Of a stretch of DNA of 64,000 nt, positions 22,481-34,262 are shown one piece after another. A program made the translations under genes and the position numbers. The DNA is from Epiperipatus broadwayi. Lineage: Eukaryota; Onychophora; Udeonychophora; Euonychophora; Peripatidae. A model generated the notes under the pieces. The model had not been told where the DNA came from and did no database searches. It saw nothing but the letters and a program-made list of their open reading frames with translations. Where the stretch lies: positions 5,906,501-5,970,500 of the forward strand of contig JAQFVV010000030.1 in assembly GCA_028023455.1 (NCBI GenBank). Reading direction: 5' to 3'. The stretch's first letter is position 1; every line of letters starts with the position of its first letter.

Positions 22481-22902
22481 TGATGATGATGATATACATT
22501 TTTATTTAAATATTTTTTGTTCAGTTTATATTTTTGCTGAAAACATTATTTAAAGCTGTTTTTATATTTATCATCATAATCATCACTATTGTGGATCATT
22601 ATTGAACTAATGCGAAAAAAAGACCTGCAAAGATTTTGGGATTTAATGTTATCGTTTTGGAAAGACAGATAATCATGGTTTTGATCTTAATTTATAATTA
22701 CTCTAGCATGTAATAATAATTTAAATTTTATAATACTGAATGCCATTGATTATATATTATTATCACGTTTTCTAACTTATTAGCAGGTTTATATGTTTAT
22801 CAATCTGGATTGAAACATTTTTTTATCATCAAAAAACAAAATTTAATTAAGTGTTATCTTGATGATCAATTTATGATAAATATTTTTTCCTATCTTACTT
22901 CA

Positions 22903-23052
22903 AAAAAGAGACCACATGTGAGGTGGATGGATCGATGAAATAAGAAAGTGTGCAGGGGTGACGTGGAGAAGAGAAGCTAAAGATCGGAGAAGGATTGAAC
23001 TTGGAGAGACCTTCATCGTGCAGCGGATTGATAATGGTTGATGATGATGATA
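22903..23052 (+). mobile_element. RTE LINE 3' end fragment, directly downstream of the full copy
   Basis: Repeats the final about 150 bp of the LINE (GAGACCACATGTGAGGTGG to the ATGATGATGATAAG tail) 410 bp after the main element and in the same direction. Small differences (a 4-base insertion GATC, a 3-base loss) show it is a separate insertion or an old tail duplication. Confidence 0.85.
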
Positions 23053-25454
23053 AGATAGAAATGTTAAGCCTTAAAATTACTGGTATATTTAATTATAGTA
23101 TATTTACAATATAAATTTCAATAATAATAAGTCAAATAGAAATATTCTTCTTGCACAAATCATTTACTAATTCCGTTGTCTCTCCCTGTTTAGCAAAAAC
23201 AATGTATGCCATAATATATAATCTCATGGATAATTTGTCTTTGGCCTAGGCCAAAAGATTCTTATATATATATATAATGGAATTACCAAACTTTAAATTC
23301 TTTAGAATCTAATTTTAATTGGATAACTATGACTCATTATTTATTCTGACATTATCCTCTCTAAAACTAGCACTATACTAAAAAAAAAAAAAAAATTTTA
23401 ATAATAAATCTCAACGCAAATAAATGAAACTAATATTTTTAATATTTCATTTTAAGGCAAATTATTTTTGTATGCCCTGAGGTGTTTTTTAATCAGTGTA
23501 ATAATTTTTGCTTTAAACAAACTAATGAATAAATATTTATGAGAAAATTAATTCATTGAACACAAAAAATACAAAATTTAGTTTCCATCTGTGGATTAAA
23601 ACTATCAGATTCTAAATTATATGTAACATTTATAATAATTGGACGACTTCTATTCCTAAAATTCAAATGATTATCAAATATTTGCTAAATCTAATAATCT
23701 TGAATAATCTAACACGACAAACTTTTGTTAATAAAAAAGTTTTTGATAATATACACATAATCACATATTCGTTAAAAAAAATCACAAAAAGGAGTTTAAT
23801 TGAAAATATCTGCAGGCAATGTAAACTTGAAAATGATATTATCAACTATTAGCCATTTTTTGGGACACTTATAAAAGACATATTATTAATCTACAATCCA
23901 TTCCAAGATGCACTTCTAATAACATTGGCAGATATTAATATAGAATTAGATTCGTACTATTTCTTGTTATTAGATATGCTTAGACACATATGAATACTTA
24001 TTATAATAATTTTATGATTTCTATAGCACAAAAAACTAATTAATAGATTGCTTGAGTGCCATGGGCAAACGTATAAACAATATTTGTGTATACGAGTCAA
24101 TCTAATGTATATGACAGTAATTTATGTGTAAGTATAAACACACATATGTTATGTAGTTAAAACATTACATATCTAAAATTTATAGGATTATGTAAAAGAG
24201 CATTTGAGCATCCTGTATTAGCTCATTTATTAACTAAGATATAAGAAATTATATAATAGCCAAATTACGAATTATAAACAATGGCAGTATAGATAAAAAC
24301 GAGTCATATATCACACGACTCAATTTTTTAAACTTGTAACTAAAAACAAAGAGCTTTGCTAAATGCTCTAACAAGCTTTGTTGATAAAATGCTAGCAAGA
24401 GAAAGCATTTAAAACATTTCTATCAGAAACCACACCCAAATCCCAGATCAAATGTTTCGTGTTTTGGCACTCCTCAGTGAGGCGCTAGAATAGCTTCAGA
24501 CACTAGATCTAAAAATAAGAGTCAGAGATTTGGTTTTATGAAATTTTGATGAACACTAGATCACTAATAATAAATCAGAATAGATTTGAATTTTATTTAC
24601 ATTAAGTAGATTTTACTTGCTTCATTTCTAAGTATTAAATGTGATACCTCTTTCTAATTAATAAGTTACGTTTATTTTTATTCTGAACACATAGAAATTT
24701 TGATTAATTTAATTTTTTTATGCAAATTTCATCATTAATATGTATATATCTGTAAATAAGTTTGAATCTAATATTGTCATAGTTCACAATTCAGAATTTG
24801 AGTATTAAACATCATATTTGTTTTCTGCAGCCACTTGCGAAGTACAGCATTCCAATTTCAGGATAAAAAGGATAAACAGAATAATAATACTACACTGAAG
24901 ATGAGTTCTGGAACTGTACAAATCAGTACATGAAGCTTAAATATGTTCATATATATAATGTTGGTCCATGATTCTATTAAGTTGATATTTTACAATGCTA
25001 GTTTTTAATTACTTCTATAGCAAACTTTTCCTTCAGAAAGACTTCAATTCCTTTCCCAATTTTAGTTCCTTAAGGTTTCCATTCTCCGCCATATCTTCAA
25101 TAAATATTGTACTTTTTTATAATGATTTTGAATTAATTTTTTTAATGTAACCAGAATCTATTTCTCCTATAAAAACCATATTATAAAACCTCCTTTTAGG
25201 AAATCTTGTATTGTTCATCATTTTGCATCTCCAGTTCAATGAAGGTGTAATTTTACAATAATAGACTCTACAGTGTTACATCGAGAAACTGAAGAACATA
25301 TGGATTCATTTCATGATATTGCCATTGTATTCTTGCTGGTGTACTTTTAGATTTTTATAGTGCACTGTTAAATGAAAAATTTCTAAAGTCTTTATGTTAT
25401 ATAGATAAGGATTTTTCTTTGAATCCATACAATAAATTAGGTAAAATAACAATG
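23053..25454. other. Mostly unique AT-rich DNA
   Basis: No repeat family matched apart from short A/T runs. One coding-like stretch is listed separately at 23667-23995. Confidence 0.45.
23667..23995 (+). pseudogene. Possible decayed coding stretch, unknown
   Basis: One frame runs from 23667 to 23995 with a single in-frame TAG at about 23850. It reads IENICRQCKLENDIINY, then DALLITLADINIELDSYYF and LLLDMLRHI. The CxxC and the mix of D, E, N and Q are less like random AT translation. It could be a LINE C-terminal scrap. Low certainty. Confidence 0.22.
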
Positions 25455-25462
25455 CTTTATAT

Positions 25463-26660
25463 CAGTGGTCTTCAACCTTTTCACCCCTGTGGCCTGGTAA
25501 AAATAAGGATAAGATTTCGTGGACTGGCAGAAGTTTACAGACAAATTTTCTTAAAGATGTAACCTGCTTAGCCTTAGATAAGCATAATTGTTATAACTGA
25601 CCAAAACAGCATACTAGTTATTGTGTATTGTAATGGTGTTGCTTACCTTCACATGCTGAACACTCTTTCTCGAGTTGCGCAGTCATACTGCTTCAGAGAA
25701 CAGTACAATAACAATTGTTTTCATTAATGTGCTTGCATTTCTGCATTTATTATTTCATTGTTAAAATATGCAAGAATAAAATGTTATTCACCTGAATGTT
25801 GAAAAAGTCAAAAGTTTTGATCTTATTTTATATTTTTTGGGGGGAGGGGGATTGAAAAATACTTTGTCATCAACTGAGACAAAAGATAGACACCAAAGTT
25901 ATTTTTTGTTTGTTTTTATTTTTAAAAAAAGGTGACAGAAATTGGTTTTAAAAATAAAAGTTTTAGTATTTTAGCGGTATACAAATAAAGCCAAAAAAAA
26001 TATTGCCTTATAGGCCCAAAAAAAGTGGGCGTATTTTTAAACAAAAAAAAAAAAAGGAAAACGAAGCTTGAAAAAGTCAAAAGTTTTGATCTTACTTTAT
26101 TTTGGGGTGGTAGTGGGGGGGGGGGTGTATTGAGAAATACTTTGTAAATATTAGAGACAGAACTTATTTTTTGGTTTTTATTTTAAAAAAAAAGGTAATA
26201 AAAATTGATTTTCAAAATAAAAGTTAAAGCCAAAAAAAAACCCACTAAAAATGAAATATTAAAAGAGAGAGTAGAAAAAATTTAAAAGATCAAAAAAAGT
26301 CATGTTACATTTTATTGTTTTAACAATGTTGACAAGCAGCCGTGATTGGCTATCAAAAGACAACTGGAGTTTGTATAATAAAAAACGTTTTCTACCCCCT
26401 TCCCCCATAAACATCTGTGATAAATAGAAAAACAAATTAATTTATGCATGATTGATTAGATTTTGTTTTTGTTCTGTTTCTTTTTTTTTAATCGGGGAAA
26501 AAATGCGATGAAAAAATAAATAAAAATTGTTCATATTAATTAAAAGTTTAAAATCGTATTATTTTGTTATTACAAACTTGCTTGCCAGTCTAGCTGCGGA
26601 CCAGCAGAAAACTACTGTGGCCCGGTGCCGGTCACATGGCCCGGTGGTTGAAGACCACTG
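25463..26660. mobile_element. hAT-type non-autonomous DNA transposon
   Basis: Terminal inverted repeats CAGTGGTCTTCAACC (25463-25477) and GGTTGAAGACCACTG (26646-26660) are of the Charlie/hAT type. They are flanked by an 8 bp duplication CTTTATAT / CTTTATAC (25455-25462, 26661-26668; 7 of 8 match), the hAT target-site length. The inside has no transposase, only poly-A-rich sequence with an internal duplication. Confidence 0.88.
25800..26230 (+). repeat. Internal tandem duplication in the hAT element
   Basis: The block starting GAAAAAGTCAAAAGTTTTG recurs about 270 bases later. Both halves share TTTTGATCTTA, a G-run (GGGGGG), AAATACTTTGT and TTATTTTTTG. The G-runs (7 to 10 G) are unusual in this AT-rich window. 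Confidence 0.75.
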
Positions 26661-26674
26661 CTTTATACAATGTA

Positions 26675-26885
26675 GATATTTAATATATAGGGTGTATGAG
26701 CACAGACTTTCACATGACCCACCACTCACCACTCTATCTCATATCACTGATACACTTGAATACATTTATTTTGAAAAAGATAAATAATCACCAATATACA
26801 TATTTCATCCTAAACCAGCAATCATCAGTTGGTCCAGATTATCATCTCTGCACATATATGCAATGAGTGCTTAGATAGATATTTG
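26675..26885 (-). repeat. Family A copy adjoining the hAT right end
   Basis: Starts at ATATTTAATATATAGGG and ends in TGAGTGCTTAGATAGATATT, so it is a half unit. It abuts the hAT 3' target-site duplication, which suggests the hAT element jumped into or beside it. Confidence 0.78.
26790..26833 (-). ncRNA. Hammerhead ribozyme, type I (family A)
   Basis: ACCAA-CTGATGA, GAAA, stem III ATA-TG-TAT (three perfect pairs), triplet AUA, TTGGT. Stem II reads TGCT/AGGA, a single mismatch, so activity is doubtful although all core bases are intact. Confidence 0.65.
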
Positions 26886-27107
26886 CAATAATCATATGCC
26901 TGGATAAAATACCCATTTTTTAACTCATTAAAAGCAGTGATACAAAGAATATACATGGTACTTTTAAGTCCACTTTATTATTAAAAAGCTATGAAGATAC
27001 TTAAATTGACTCATATTCTCAAATAGGTAAATATACAAGTTAAGCGTTTTTGAAGATTTTACTTTCTCACTAACTAATAAAGAACTTACGTTTATTGAAT
27101 ATAATTA

Positions 27108-27214
27108 GTTTTTTTCCCCATGTGTCATAGCATTAGCCGGGAAATGAACCCACTAACCCGGGACAACTACTTGTAAAGCAGCCATCGCTGATCTCTCGAC
27201 CACCAATGCTTGAC
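27108..27214 (-). mobile_element. tRNA-derived SINE, copy 2
   Basis: The minus strand starts GTCAAGCATTGGTGGTCGAG, has B-box GGGTTCATTTCC, and ends GCTATGACACATGGGG and A-rich sequence. Perfect 15 bp duplication TATTGAATATAATTA at 27093-27107 and 27215-27229. The anticodon-arm-like helix GCTGC/GCAG(T) and the long variable region match class II tRNAs. Confidence 0.9.
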
Positions 27215-27229
27215 TATTGAATATAATTA

Positions 27230-27779
27230 TTAAACTAAAGTCTTTATATAATGCATTTAAAACAGTAAGTATATTCTGTATACAACTTTTTAAATCGGCA
27301 AAATTAGCAATTACCATCTTTGCAAAATCCAGAAAACCAAGAAAATGAAGTTCTTGTTTTTGCTTTTAATCGATTCAAGTCAAACAATTCTACCATAAGT
27401 TTATATCCTGTTCTGTTCGTAATTTTTGAAACCACCTGAAAATAATTTAAAAGACCGTTGTCTTAAAAAGTAAAACAAAATTGAAGATTGTACATATCCA
27501 TACTTAAGACTAGCTTTTAAGTGCTTCAGACTCCTGTAATAATAACATCTCCCATTTTATTCTATAAAAGCTGCATAATGTGAATAAATTTTAAATGGCA
27601 TCAAGCAACATCACAGATATGTTGATTAATCGAGACAAAAGGCTAGACTAATACAACAAAAGCAATATTCATATCGGCTTCTTTTTTAATTTTTTTTATT
27701 AAGGAAATATTTATTGGAATGCAGATTCTACAGATTACATTAGATTACAGCTCTATTCATTTACATTTGTTTTAGTCTT
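27230..27779. other. No gene seen
   Basis: AT-rich unique sequence. Confidence 0.4.
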
Positions 27780-28045
27780 AATTTACATTGATTACAATTC
27801 AACTTGAATTTATATATCTCTTTTATCTTCTGCAGTTTTATGTTACATCTTGGTCTTTGGTTACACCGCTTCAAATCAAGCAGCCATTTTTCATTTGGTA
27901 GTTGGCTTTATCTGTTTTCTATTATCATTGTTCTTTCCTCTTTTCCTCATTTTTCCTGTCCTTATCCTTTTTCTATCTTCATTCCTTCTTCTTTCTTGTC
28001 TTTTTATTTCTTCTTCTCTCTTTTGGTTTCAGTTGGCAAATCATT

Positions 28046-28366
28046 TTATAACTTAGATGTTAGTTTAAGAGGTATAATTGTCGATTCATCCAGAGCAATT
28101 TGTTCCCAAGTGTCTGCATACAGTCTGTGGGATGTTATAAGAGAGTCTCTAGTTTTCAGACTGCAAAAATGTTTCTTGAAGACTAGCCATGGGTTTGCCA
28201 AGGTGTCTCGAAAAACACTGTGACACCTGATCTGCAGCTTTGCAAAGAGAATCATGATCGCCATTCGGATTATAGCAAATTCCCCAGTTCTCAGTGCCTT
28301 GCTGATGTCCAGTGTCCGAGGGCATCCCGACCTAATACTAGATCTCAATTTCATTTCCATTTTCAC
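28046..28366 (-). pseudogene. Tc1/mariner-like transposase fragment
   Basis: The 106-residue frame shows RSGCPRTLD then FAIIRMA, like the second HTH region of Tc1 transposases (GRPRKT...R.I.R). It continues VFKKHFCSLKTRDSLI and ADTWEQIALDES, which fits the K-x-L-x-x-x-x-R....W.x.x.x.DES block around the first catalytic Asp. The frame then ends, and the rest of the DDE domain and the terminal repeats were not found. Assignment rests on pattern, not alignment. Confidence 0.5.
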
Positions 28367-28597
28367 TTCTTTGTTTCCAACAATTTTCTTGTTTTTGCCT
28401 GTAATAAAACTATGTCTTTAGGAATCCTCGATTTTTTAAAATCACAATATAATAATAATGATATTTCTTGATAATTACTGCAATTTTATCTATTTTCTTT
28501 ACTTTTAAAAATTAGAACAATATAAGCATCTTTAAAATCAGACACAGAACCAGTCATGAATTTTCTTTTCAGTGAATTTAAAAGTATATTTACTTGT

Positions 28598-28706
28598 CAA
28601 GCATTGTTAGCGGAGAGGCAGCGCAGCTGCCTTGCAAGCAAGTAGTTGGTTGCAGATGGTTGTTGCAGGTTTACCTCCCAGCAGATGCTATGACATATGG
28701 AAAAAA
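28598..28706 (+). mobile_element. tRNA-derived SINE, copy 3
   Basis: CAAGCATTGTTAGCGGAGAGG start, B-box-like GCAGGTTTACCTCC, tail GATGCTATGACATATGG plus A-run. Flanking duplication AAGTATATTTACTTGT / AAGTATATCTACTTGT (28582-28597, 28707-28722; 15 of 16 match). Confidence 0.88.
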
Positions 28707-28722
28707 AAGTATATCTACTTGT

Positions 28723-29773
28723 ATCTATAACATTTCTTTTTAAGAGAATCTTAAGTCTCAATAACATGACAATTCTGCAAATCAAAATTAGTAATTTAAT
28801 GTTCAAAAGTGGTTGAAATTCAGTATAATAATGAATTCTTTAAATAATCAAACATCACTTGCAAATCTGGAATGTCTTGTTTTTCATTTAACCATTGCTT
28901 TAATCTTGTACTAGTCTATGATCTGTCCAACAATATACAATTGTGGGGGTACAACGTTTTTTGTTTTCTGACTCCTAACTATAATGTAATTTATTAAATA
29001 GTTATTGTTTTGAGATTGGATCAGCCATAATTCTTTATATTTTTTTCTAACAGCAGATTACTTGAGTTTATAGCATCAATACCAATATTTTCAATAACAC
29101 GAAAATTAAATGTCTTTTAAAAAAGTGGTCGATAATTTAATAGTATTGAGATAATGATGATTTGCTGCAAAGAGTAAAAACTTTCTTTTTCAAATTTTTC
29201 TTTGAATCTATCTTGGATCATGCGCATTAATAATATAAGCATAAGTATCATTACATAAATCAACCTTTACTATTATTAGACTTTCATTGATACTGTGAGA
29301 AATTCTCAAAACAGAAATATATTAAATTACACTTTATATCAAATTCAACACCACACAGTCACCTTTTACTGATTGATCCACCCTTCCAACAAACTTGCAA
29401 CTACCTGTTTTGTTCTGTTCTATTTCTTTCCTTTGGAAGACAAATTTCACTAAAGACAGTTAGCTGTATTAGTATTGAATCACTTCAGCTCCTTAACTAT
29501 GTATGTATTAAATACAATTTCGCATTCTACATATTTATATTTAGAGTAAAATTAGATTTATAATACTTATTTTCAGTATTACTACAGCCTCTTGTTTTAT
29601 CCTAGTACTGATATTATGATTATTTCTATTATTTAAGAAACATTTAATCAGGTACAATAATCTAGCCAGAATGTGAGGTGTCATATTTTAATTGAATAAT
29701 GAGTTAATAAGTGGTGCTTAAATTTTCTCATTAGTAAAATTTCAAAAATAATATACAATAATTTTTATTATAT
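28723..29773. other. No gene seen
   Basis: AT-rich unique sequence. Nothing matched. Confidence 0.4.
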
Positions 29774-29862
29774 CAAGTGTTGGTGGTCGAGTAGTCAGCA
29801 GTTGTCCCAGATTTGCAGGTTCGATTCCGGGATAATGCTTTGATACATTAAAAAAATTTTTT
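29774..29862 (+). mobile_element. tRNA-derived SINE, copy 4 (shortened)
   Basis: CAAGTGTTGGTGGTCGAG start, then a perfect B box GGTTCGATTCC followed by GGGATAATGCTTTGATACATT and an A/T-run. The anticodon-arm region is deleted relative to copies 2, 6 and 7. No clear target-site duplication. Confidence 0.8.
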
Positions 29863-30882
29863 TTGTCATAATCAATGAAGCATGTAATATATAGCATGAC
29901 ATTGCTTTTATAAGCTTGTATTTACAAATATGTAATATAGAGAGAGTACCAATAGCTCAAACAAGTTCTTAATTGATAAGTGCTATTTTATATTCTATAT
30001 GCATGTTTGAGCATATATATGTGGATGGTTCAATGTATTTATGTAACATTTAAGTTATAGAAGAGTCCACAGATGAAATATAATGGAATGTAAAGTTATT
30101 TATGAATAATTAATAAGTAATGCTTGATCAAGAGTATTTTCAAATATATTTTAGGACATAATATTGACCTACCAAAATGTAATTATTGTTCTTTCCTTTA
30201 TGTATTTTATTTTTTCATCTTTTTTTATTTTTTATCTTTGTCTGTCTTCAGTTACTTAATTTATTATAGATCAAAGTCTCATGCTCTTCTCATTCGGTCA
30301 GTAATCTCTCTATAACAATTAATATAATGGGATTGAGTGGTGTACACCAATATTTCTTTCTTTAAATCTGAAATCTGAAATTCTGATTCCAATTTGTTTG
30401 TTTCCAGGCATGTATAGGTATATAATATTTACAAATATTTCTGTATTAAGAAAGTTAATGATGAAGTCATATTAAAGAAAGGGGGAAGATCTCTAGATAT
30501 AATCTTTGATATCACAGCACAATCATTAATAAATCATTTGAAACTGTATATTTGAAATAGAAATTTGACTTGGAAAATGATTAAAAAATCCTATTTAAAG
30601 ACACTTTCACAAAAAAGAATAAGCTAGGAGAAATGGTCTAAAAAGGTTTTCTTGCAAAATCTGGCTAAGATACTGCTTCAGGTCGATTGCTTATTAAGAA
30701 AAAGTTGTATTACCATTATATAGTGGTAGTGATCAATTATTTTTCTAAATATAAGTGGAATGTGTAGATTTTTTTAATGTTTATTCTTAATGACTTTAGT
30801 ATTAAAACAACATTTGTAGCTAAGACCTAAGATGAATATAGCAACTCTTAGAAAAATTTCTTTTGCAGAAAAGCTTTAATAC
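29863..30882. other. No gene seen
   Basis: AT-rich. No repeat or coding signal. Confidence 0.4.
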
Positions 30883-31101
30883 TTTTAAGACAGGCTTTAA
30901 CCTGTATTAAATGCACCTTGAAATTTATAATAGTCAAGAAATGTCTTTATTTTGCAGATAGAAGGACCTCTCAAACCATGGCACAAGATAGCAACTTTTA
31001 TAAAGAGCGTTCATCTTATCTTTAACTTAACTTTCCACTATATTGCTCGACTATTATAAATTTCAAGGTGCATTTGATAAAGGTTAAAGTCTGTCTTAAA
31101 A
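30883..31101. mobile_element. MITE with about 52 bp terminal inverted repeats
   Basis: Left arm TTTTAAGACAGGCTTTAACC...AATAGTC (30883-30936) pairs with right arm GACTATTATAAATTTCAAGG...CTTAAAA (31049-31101), differing only by small mismatches. About 110 bp of unpaired centre holds no coding sequence. Target-site duplication not certain. No other copy in the window. Confidence 0.78.
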
Positions 31102-31499
31102 ATATTTACATATACTTCCTGTGCACTTAATAAATAATTCCAAATATAGAAAAGCTTTAAATAAACAGATTGATAACTTTAAGTTTTTGGAAATTCTATT
31201 CATTTAGTTGAAAGAAACTGCATGAAGTTGTATTTATTGTGAAATGTAATGTGGTATAGAAATTTGATATTTTCTATTTATGGAATTCTTAGAAATATCA
31301 ATAAAATGCCTCAAACATAAAAATTAATTTATGCATGGATTCTTACATTCCTTTTATCAATGCTTATGATCAATCATTACATTCAGAACAAAAATCTTTA
31401 GGACAATCCATGGTTATTATGCTGGTCTATTTCATAAATAGAATTTATCATTCACTGATATTTGTAAATAAGGGCAAATGCACACTATGGACCACGTTA
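31102..31499. other. No gene seen
   Basis: AT-rich. Nothing recognised. Confidence 0.4.
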
Positions 31500-31905
31500 A
31501 AGCAGGCAAAACTCACTATATATATTGCCACACACAGCAAGCTAGAGTAATCAATGGATTCCAGAAGGCTTGTTCATAAAATCCCCATCTAGTGCCTACT
31601 CATCCAATATCCCCAGACTAGTTTTTGGCTTATGGCCTTCGTCAGTGAGGAGCCTTGGATCTGAAAGCACTGCACCTAGATCTTAGGATCTAATGCAACC
31701 CTCCAGCAACCACCTTTTATCTCCATTTAACTACAAAACTATGAGTCTTCTGGTATCCATTGATTACTGTAGCTTGCTGTGTGTGGGAATATATATAATG
31801 AGTTTTGCCTGTTTTAACAGCAGTTACACACAAGCATAAGAGGACGTGGTCATGTGATGTTTATTGGCTTATGGACCACATTGTTAATGACTGTCAGGTT
31901 TATGT
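31500..31905 (-). repeat. Family B element with terminal inverted repeats
   Basis: Starts GCAGGCAAAACTCACTATA, runs forward through the hammerhead segment and CTAATGCAACCCTCCAG to CTACAAAACTATGAG near 31745. It then returns in inverted form (TATCCATTGATTACTGTAGC to GAGTTTTGCCTGTTTTAACA) and the outer block GGTCATGTGATGTTTATTGG. The unit therefore has inverted ends even without a full second arm. Confidence 0.85.
31602..31660 (-). ncRNA. Hammerhead ribozyme (family B), one core base mutated
   Basis: Minus strand: ATCCAA-GGC-TCCTCA, CTGACGA, stem II GGC-CATAA-GCC, then AAAA in place of GAAA (G12 lost), CTAGTC, TGGGGA-TA-TTGGAT. All helices remain, but the G12 change should abolish cleavage. 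Confidence 0.75.
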
Positions 31906-32339
31906 TATAATAGAGAAATGAAAAAATTAATAAAATCATCAGTGAATCTATCTTCTAGTTCGATTCTTTTCAGATTTCTTTATATTGTTTTGTTAATAGT
32001 TAAACTGTCTAAATCAATGCACTGAAAAAATAAATAAATATTATATTCAGGGATTTCAGATAAAGAAAGCTTTTATTTGTTGTTGGATAGTGGTATTGCA
32101 TAAATAATAGTTTTCCTGATTTTTATGGTGATAGAAACATTAAACCTTGACTTAAAGTTTCTGAAAATATTAGGTTTGATTCTATAGAATTCAACAGTTA
32201 ATTAAAAAGTATTGAAAAAATGATAGAAATATTTAGATAACTGAAATACATATAAAAAATGAAGGTGACGTAAATAAAGTAGATTGTAACATATTAAAAT
32301 CAAACAGCAAAATCATTAGAAAATACTTTTTCTTTCATT

Positions 32340-32945
32340 ATTGTTATGCCATCAAGGGCAAACATTAGTAATCAGTAGATACCAGATGGTACTATTTTAT
32401 AATTTTCTATCCGATGCTGTCCTATATAATACCCACAGACTAGTTTCTAGTTTATGGATTTCATTTGTGAGAAGCTTTTGGATCTGGGAACAGAAACTTT
32501 GGATCAAATGCACCTTTCTTCTAGTAAAGATATTTTACATCTTTGTTTTATCATCAAATTAATATTCCAAATGGAAAAATATGCTAATGTTTTCAATCTA
32601 AGCTAGCTTGCTTATAGAATCATATATATCTGAAACCAGTTCAGTAATTATATATTATGGTACCTTTAGTATTATAACATTGATAAGCACCTCCAACCTT
32701 GGACTAGGAATTGTATAAAACTAATAAGAAATAGTATTACTATTTAGCATACATAATCCTATTCAATAACAATCTTTTTTCTTTCAGAATATTATATAAT
32801 ACAATATAAGCTTTATTAATCAATAGATGCCAACTGCACTGTTCCCAGATCTAAAAGCTCTTTACTGATGGCCATAAGCTAGAAACTAATGAGGGGATAT
32901 TAGATAGAACATCCTGGATAAGGATTTATGAAGCATTACTATTAT
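32340..32945. repeat. Old inverted pair of family B pieces
   Basis: A forward remnant (32380-32520: ACTAGTTTCTAGTTTATGG, GCTTTTGGATCTGGGAACAG) and a reverse remnant (32820-32940: CTGTTCCCAGATCTAAAAGC, CATAAGCTAGAAACTAATG) flank about 300 bp. Both ribozyme cores are eroded; the right one still reads CTGATGG...GAAAC. Confidence 0.6.
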
Positions 32946-33770
32946 CTAATTGATCATTAAACTTACAGCAGGTAGCATAACATTAATAAAAGAAAAATAT
33001 TTGACATCCTATAGCATTGTGTACATTGGGATCATATGATTACTTCTTACATTTGAAGATATTAATAGATATTTGTAACAAGCTGACTATAAAGTACAAT
33101 CATATAGCCCATATACTTTACTATTTGTTAGGTTTCTTTAAAATATAAAGCAATCTATTTAAATGTGGAGATTATAAATTGATGAAAAAATTATCTTTTA
33201 AACTTATTTTTAGACTGGTTAGAATTTAGGAAAGGAAGGAATGTTAGATATTTCCATATTTTAAAAAATTACTGGAAGATATACTGAAAAAAACACACAC
33301 ACTTTACTAGGTTTATAGAAAACTGTAAGACAATAAATCTATTTAACTTTTGCCATAAATAAAAGTCTTTTATATATATGGAAAGCTTAATAAGATAGAA
33401 ATAAAAATATCAGGGAGGAAATTTGTTGCCTTCTATTTTTTTCTTGAGAAAAACAAAATGAGTAAAAAAAATGCTTTGTTGATGGGAGTTCAGAAGAAGT
33501 TTCAGTATTTGAAGAAACAAAACTGAGATGCAATCCATAGATCTTGAGACTAGAATCTGCTACTCTCCCAATGTATTAAGTCATTCAAGACAGAAGTAAG
33601 CATTTAATGTTGTTTAGAAAATAATGTATGTATGTTAACCTTGTGATTTATGAAAGACTGATTTAGAATTATTTAACTCTTTAAAAGTTTCATTATAATT
33701 AAGAGCTTTATTATTTTATAGTGTAGTTTTAATTTATGGAAACATTATGTAGTTATGAAAAATTACTAAA
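32946..33770. other. Mostly no gene; possible eroded tRNA-like SINE
   Basis: Around 33515-33575 the minus strand reads AGAGTAGCAGATTCTAG then CTATGGATTGCATCTC, weakly like A and B boxes. It resembles sequence at 53755-53815 on the minus strand (CTATGGATCGTAACTC). Otherwise AT-rich unique sequence. Confidence 0.3.
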
Positions 33771-33771
33771 T

Positions 33772-34060
33772 AGGGGATTTGAACTCAGACTTTTCACAAG
33801 ACCCTCAACTATCCATGCTATCTCATACTGCTGACACCCTTGATCACAAACATGTCGAAAAGATAAATAATCACCAGAATGGGTATTTTGTGCTAAACCA
33901 GCACTCGCCAGTTGGTCCAGAATATCATCTCCACACATATATACAATCAATGCTCAGCTTATATTAAGATAACCAATCTTCATACTTTAATGGACAGTCT
34001 TCGAACCACTCCATCCCACAACTCTTCAGCTGTCCATTTCATTGAAAATCTGATCTATAT
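33772..34060 (-). repeat. Family A copy (core mutated)
   Basis: GGGATTTGAACTCAGAC to CATTGAAAATCTGATC. The ribozyme strand keeps the canonical stem II GTGCT-GGTTT-AGCAC with a G-C closing pair, but the boxes read CTGGCGA and CAAAA. Confidence 0.75.
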
Positions 34061-34262
34061 ATTACATAATGGAGTGCAGGTATGAAAAAGTTTGTACTGT
34101 AGAACAAAAAATCATATATATAAAGCTACTAAACTAAATTGTGTTAAAGAAATGTTAAGTAAAGAATTACCATCAGCCTAATTGAAATAATGAAATGTCA
34201 GCGGAATGAATTTTAGTTTTATTTGTAATATGGAAATATTCATCTTTTGATTCAGTCTAGAC

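Larger units (their letters stand above)
19440..22493 (+). mobile_element. RTE/BovB-clade LINE, near full length
   Basis: A non-LTR retrotransposon encoding an apurinic-type endonuclease then reverse transcriptase, ending in the TGATGATGATGATGA tail diagnostic of RTE elements. A GC-rich leader (GATGGGCTGCTCACCAAC) precedes the frame. Lesions: a stop at 19867-19869, a frame change in the A-run around 19882-19891, and another around 20080. The RT region is uninterrupted. Five truncated relatives lie in the window (3.6, 4.4, 16.9, 22.9 and 57.4 kb). Confidence 0.92.

Noticed and set aside
27804-28223. 139-codon plus-strand frame
   Set aside because: Hydrophobic, T-rich translation lying opposite the better-supported transposase-like minus frame; no domain.
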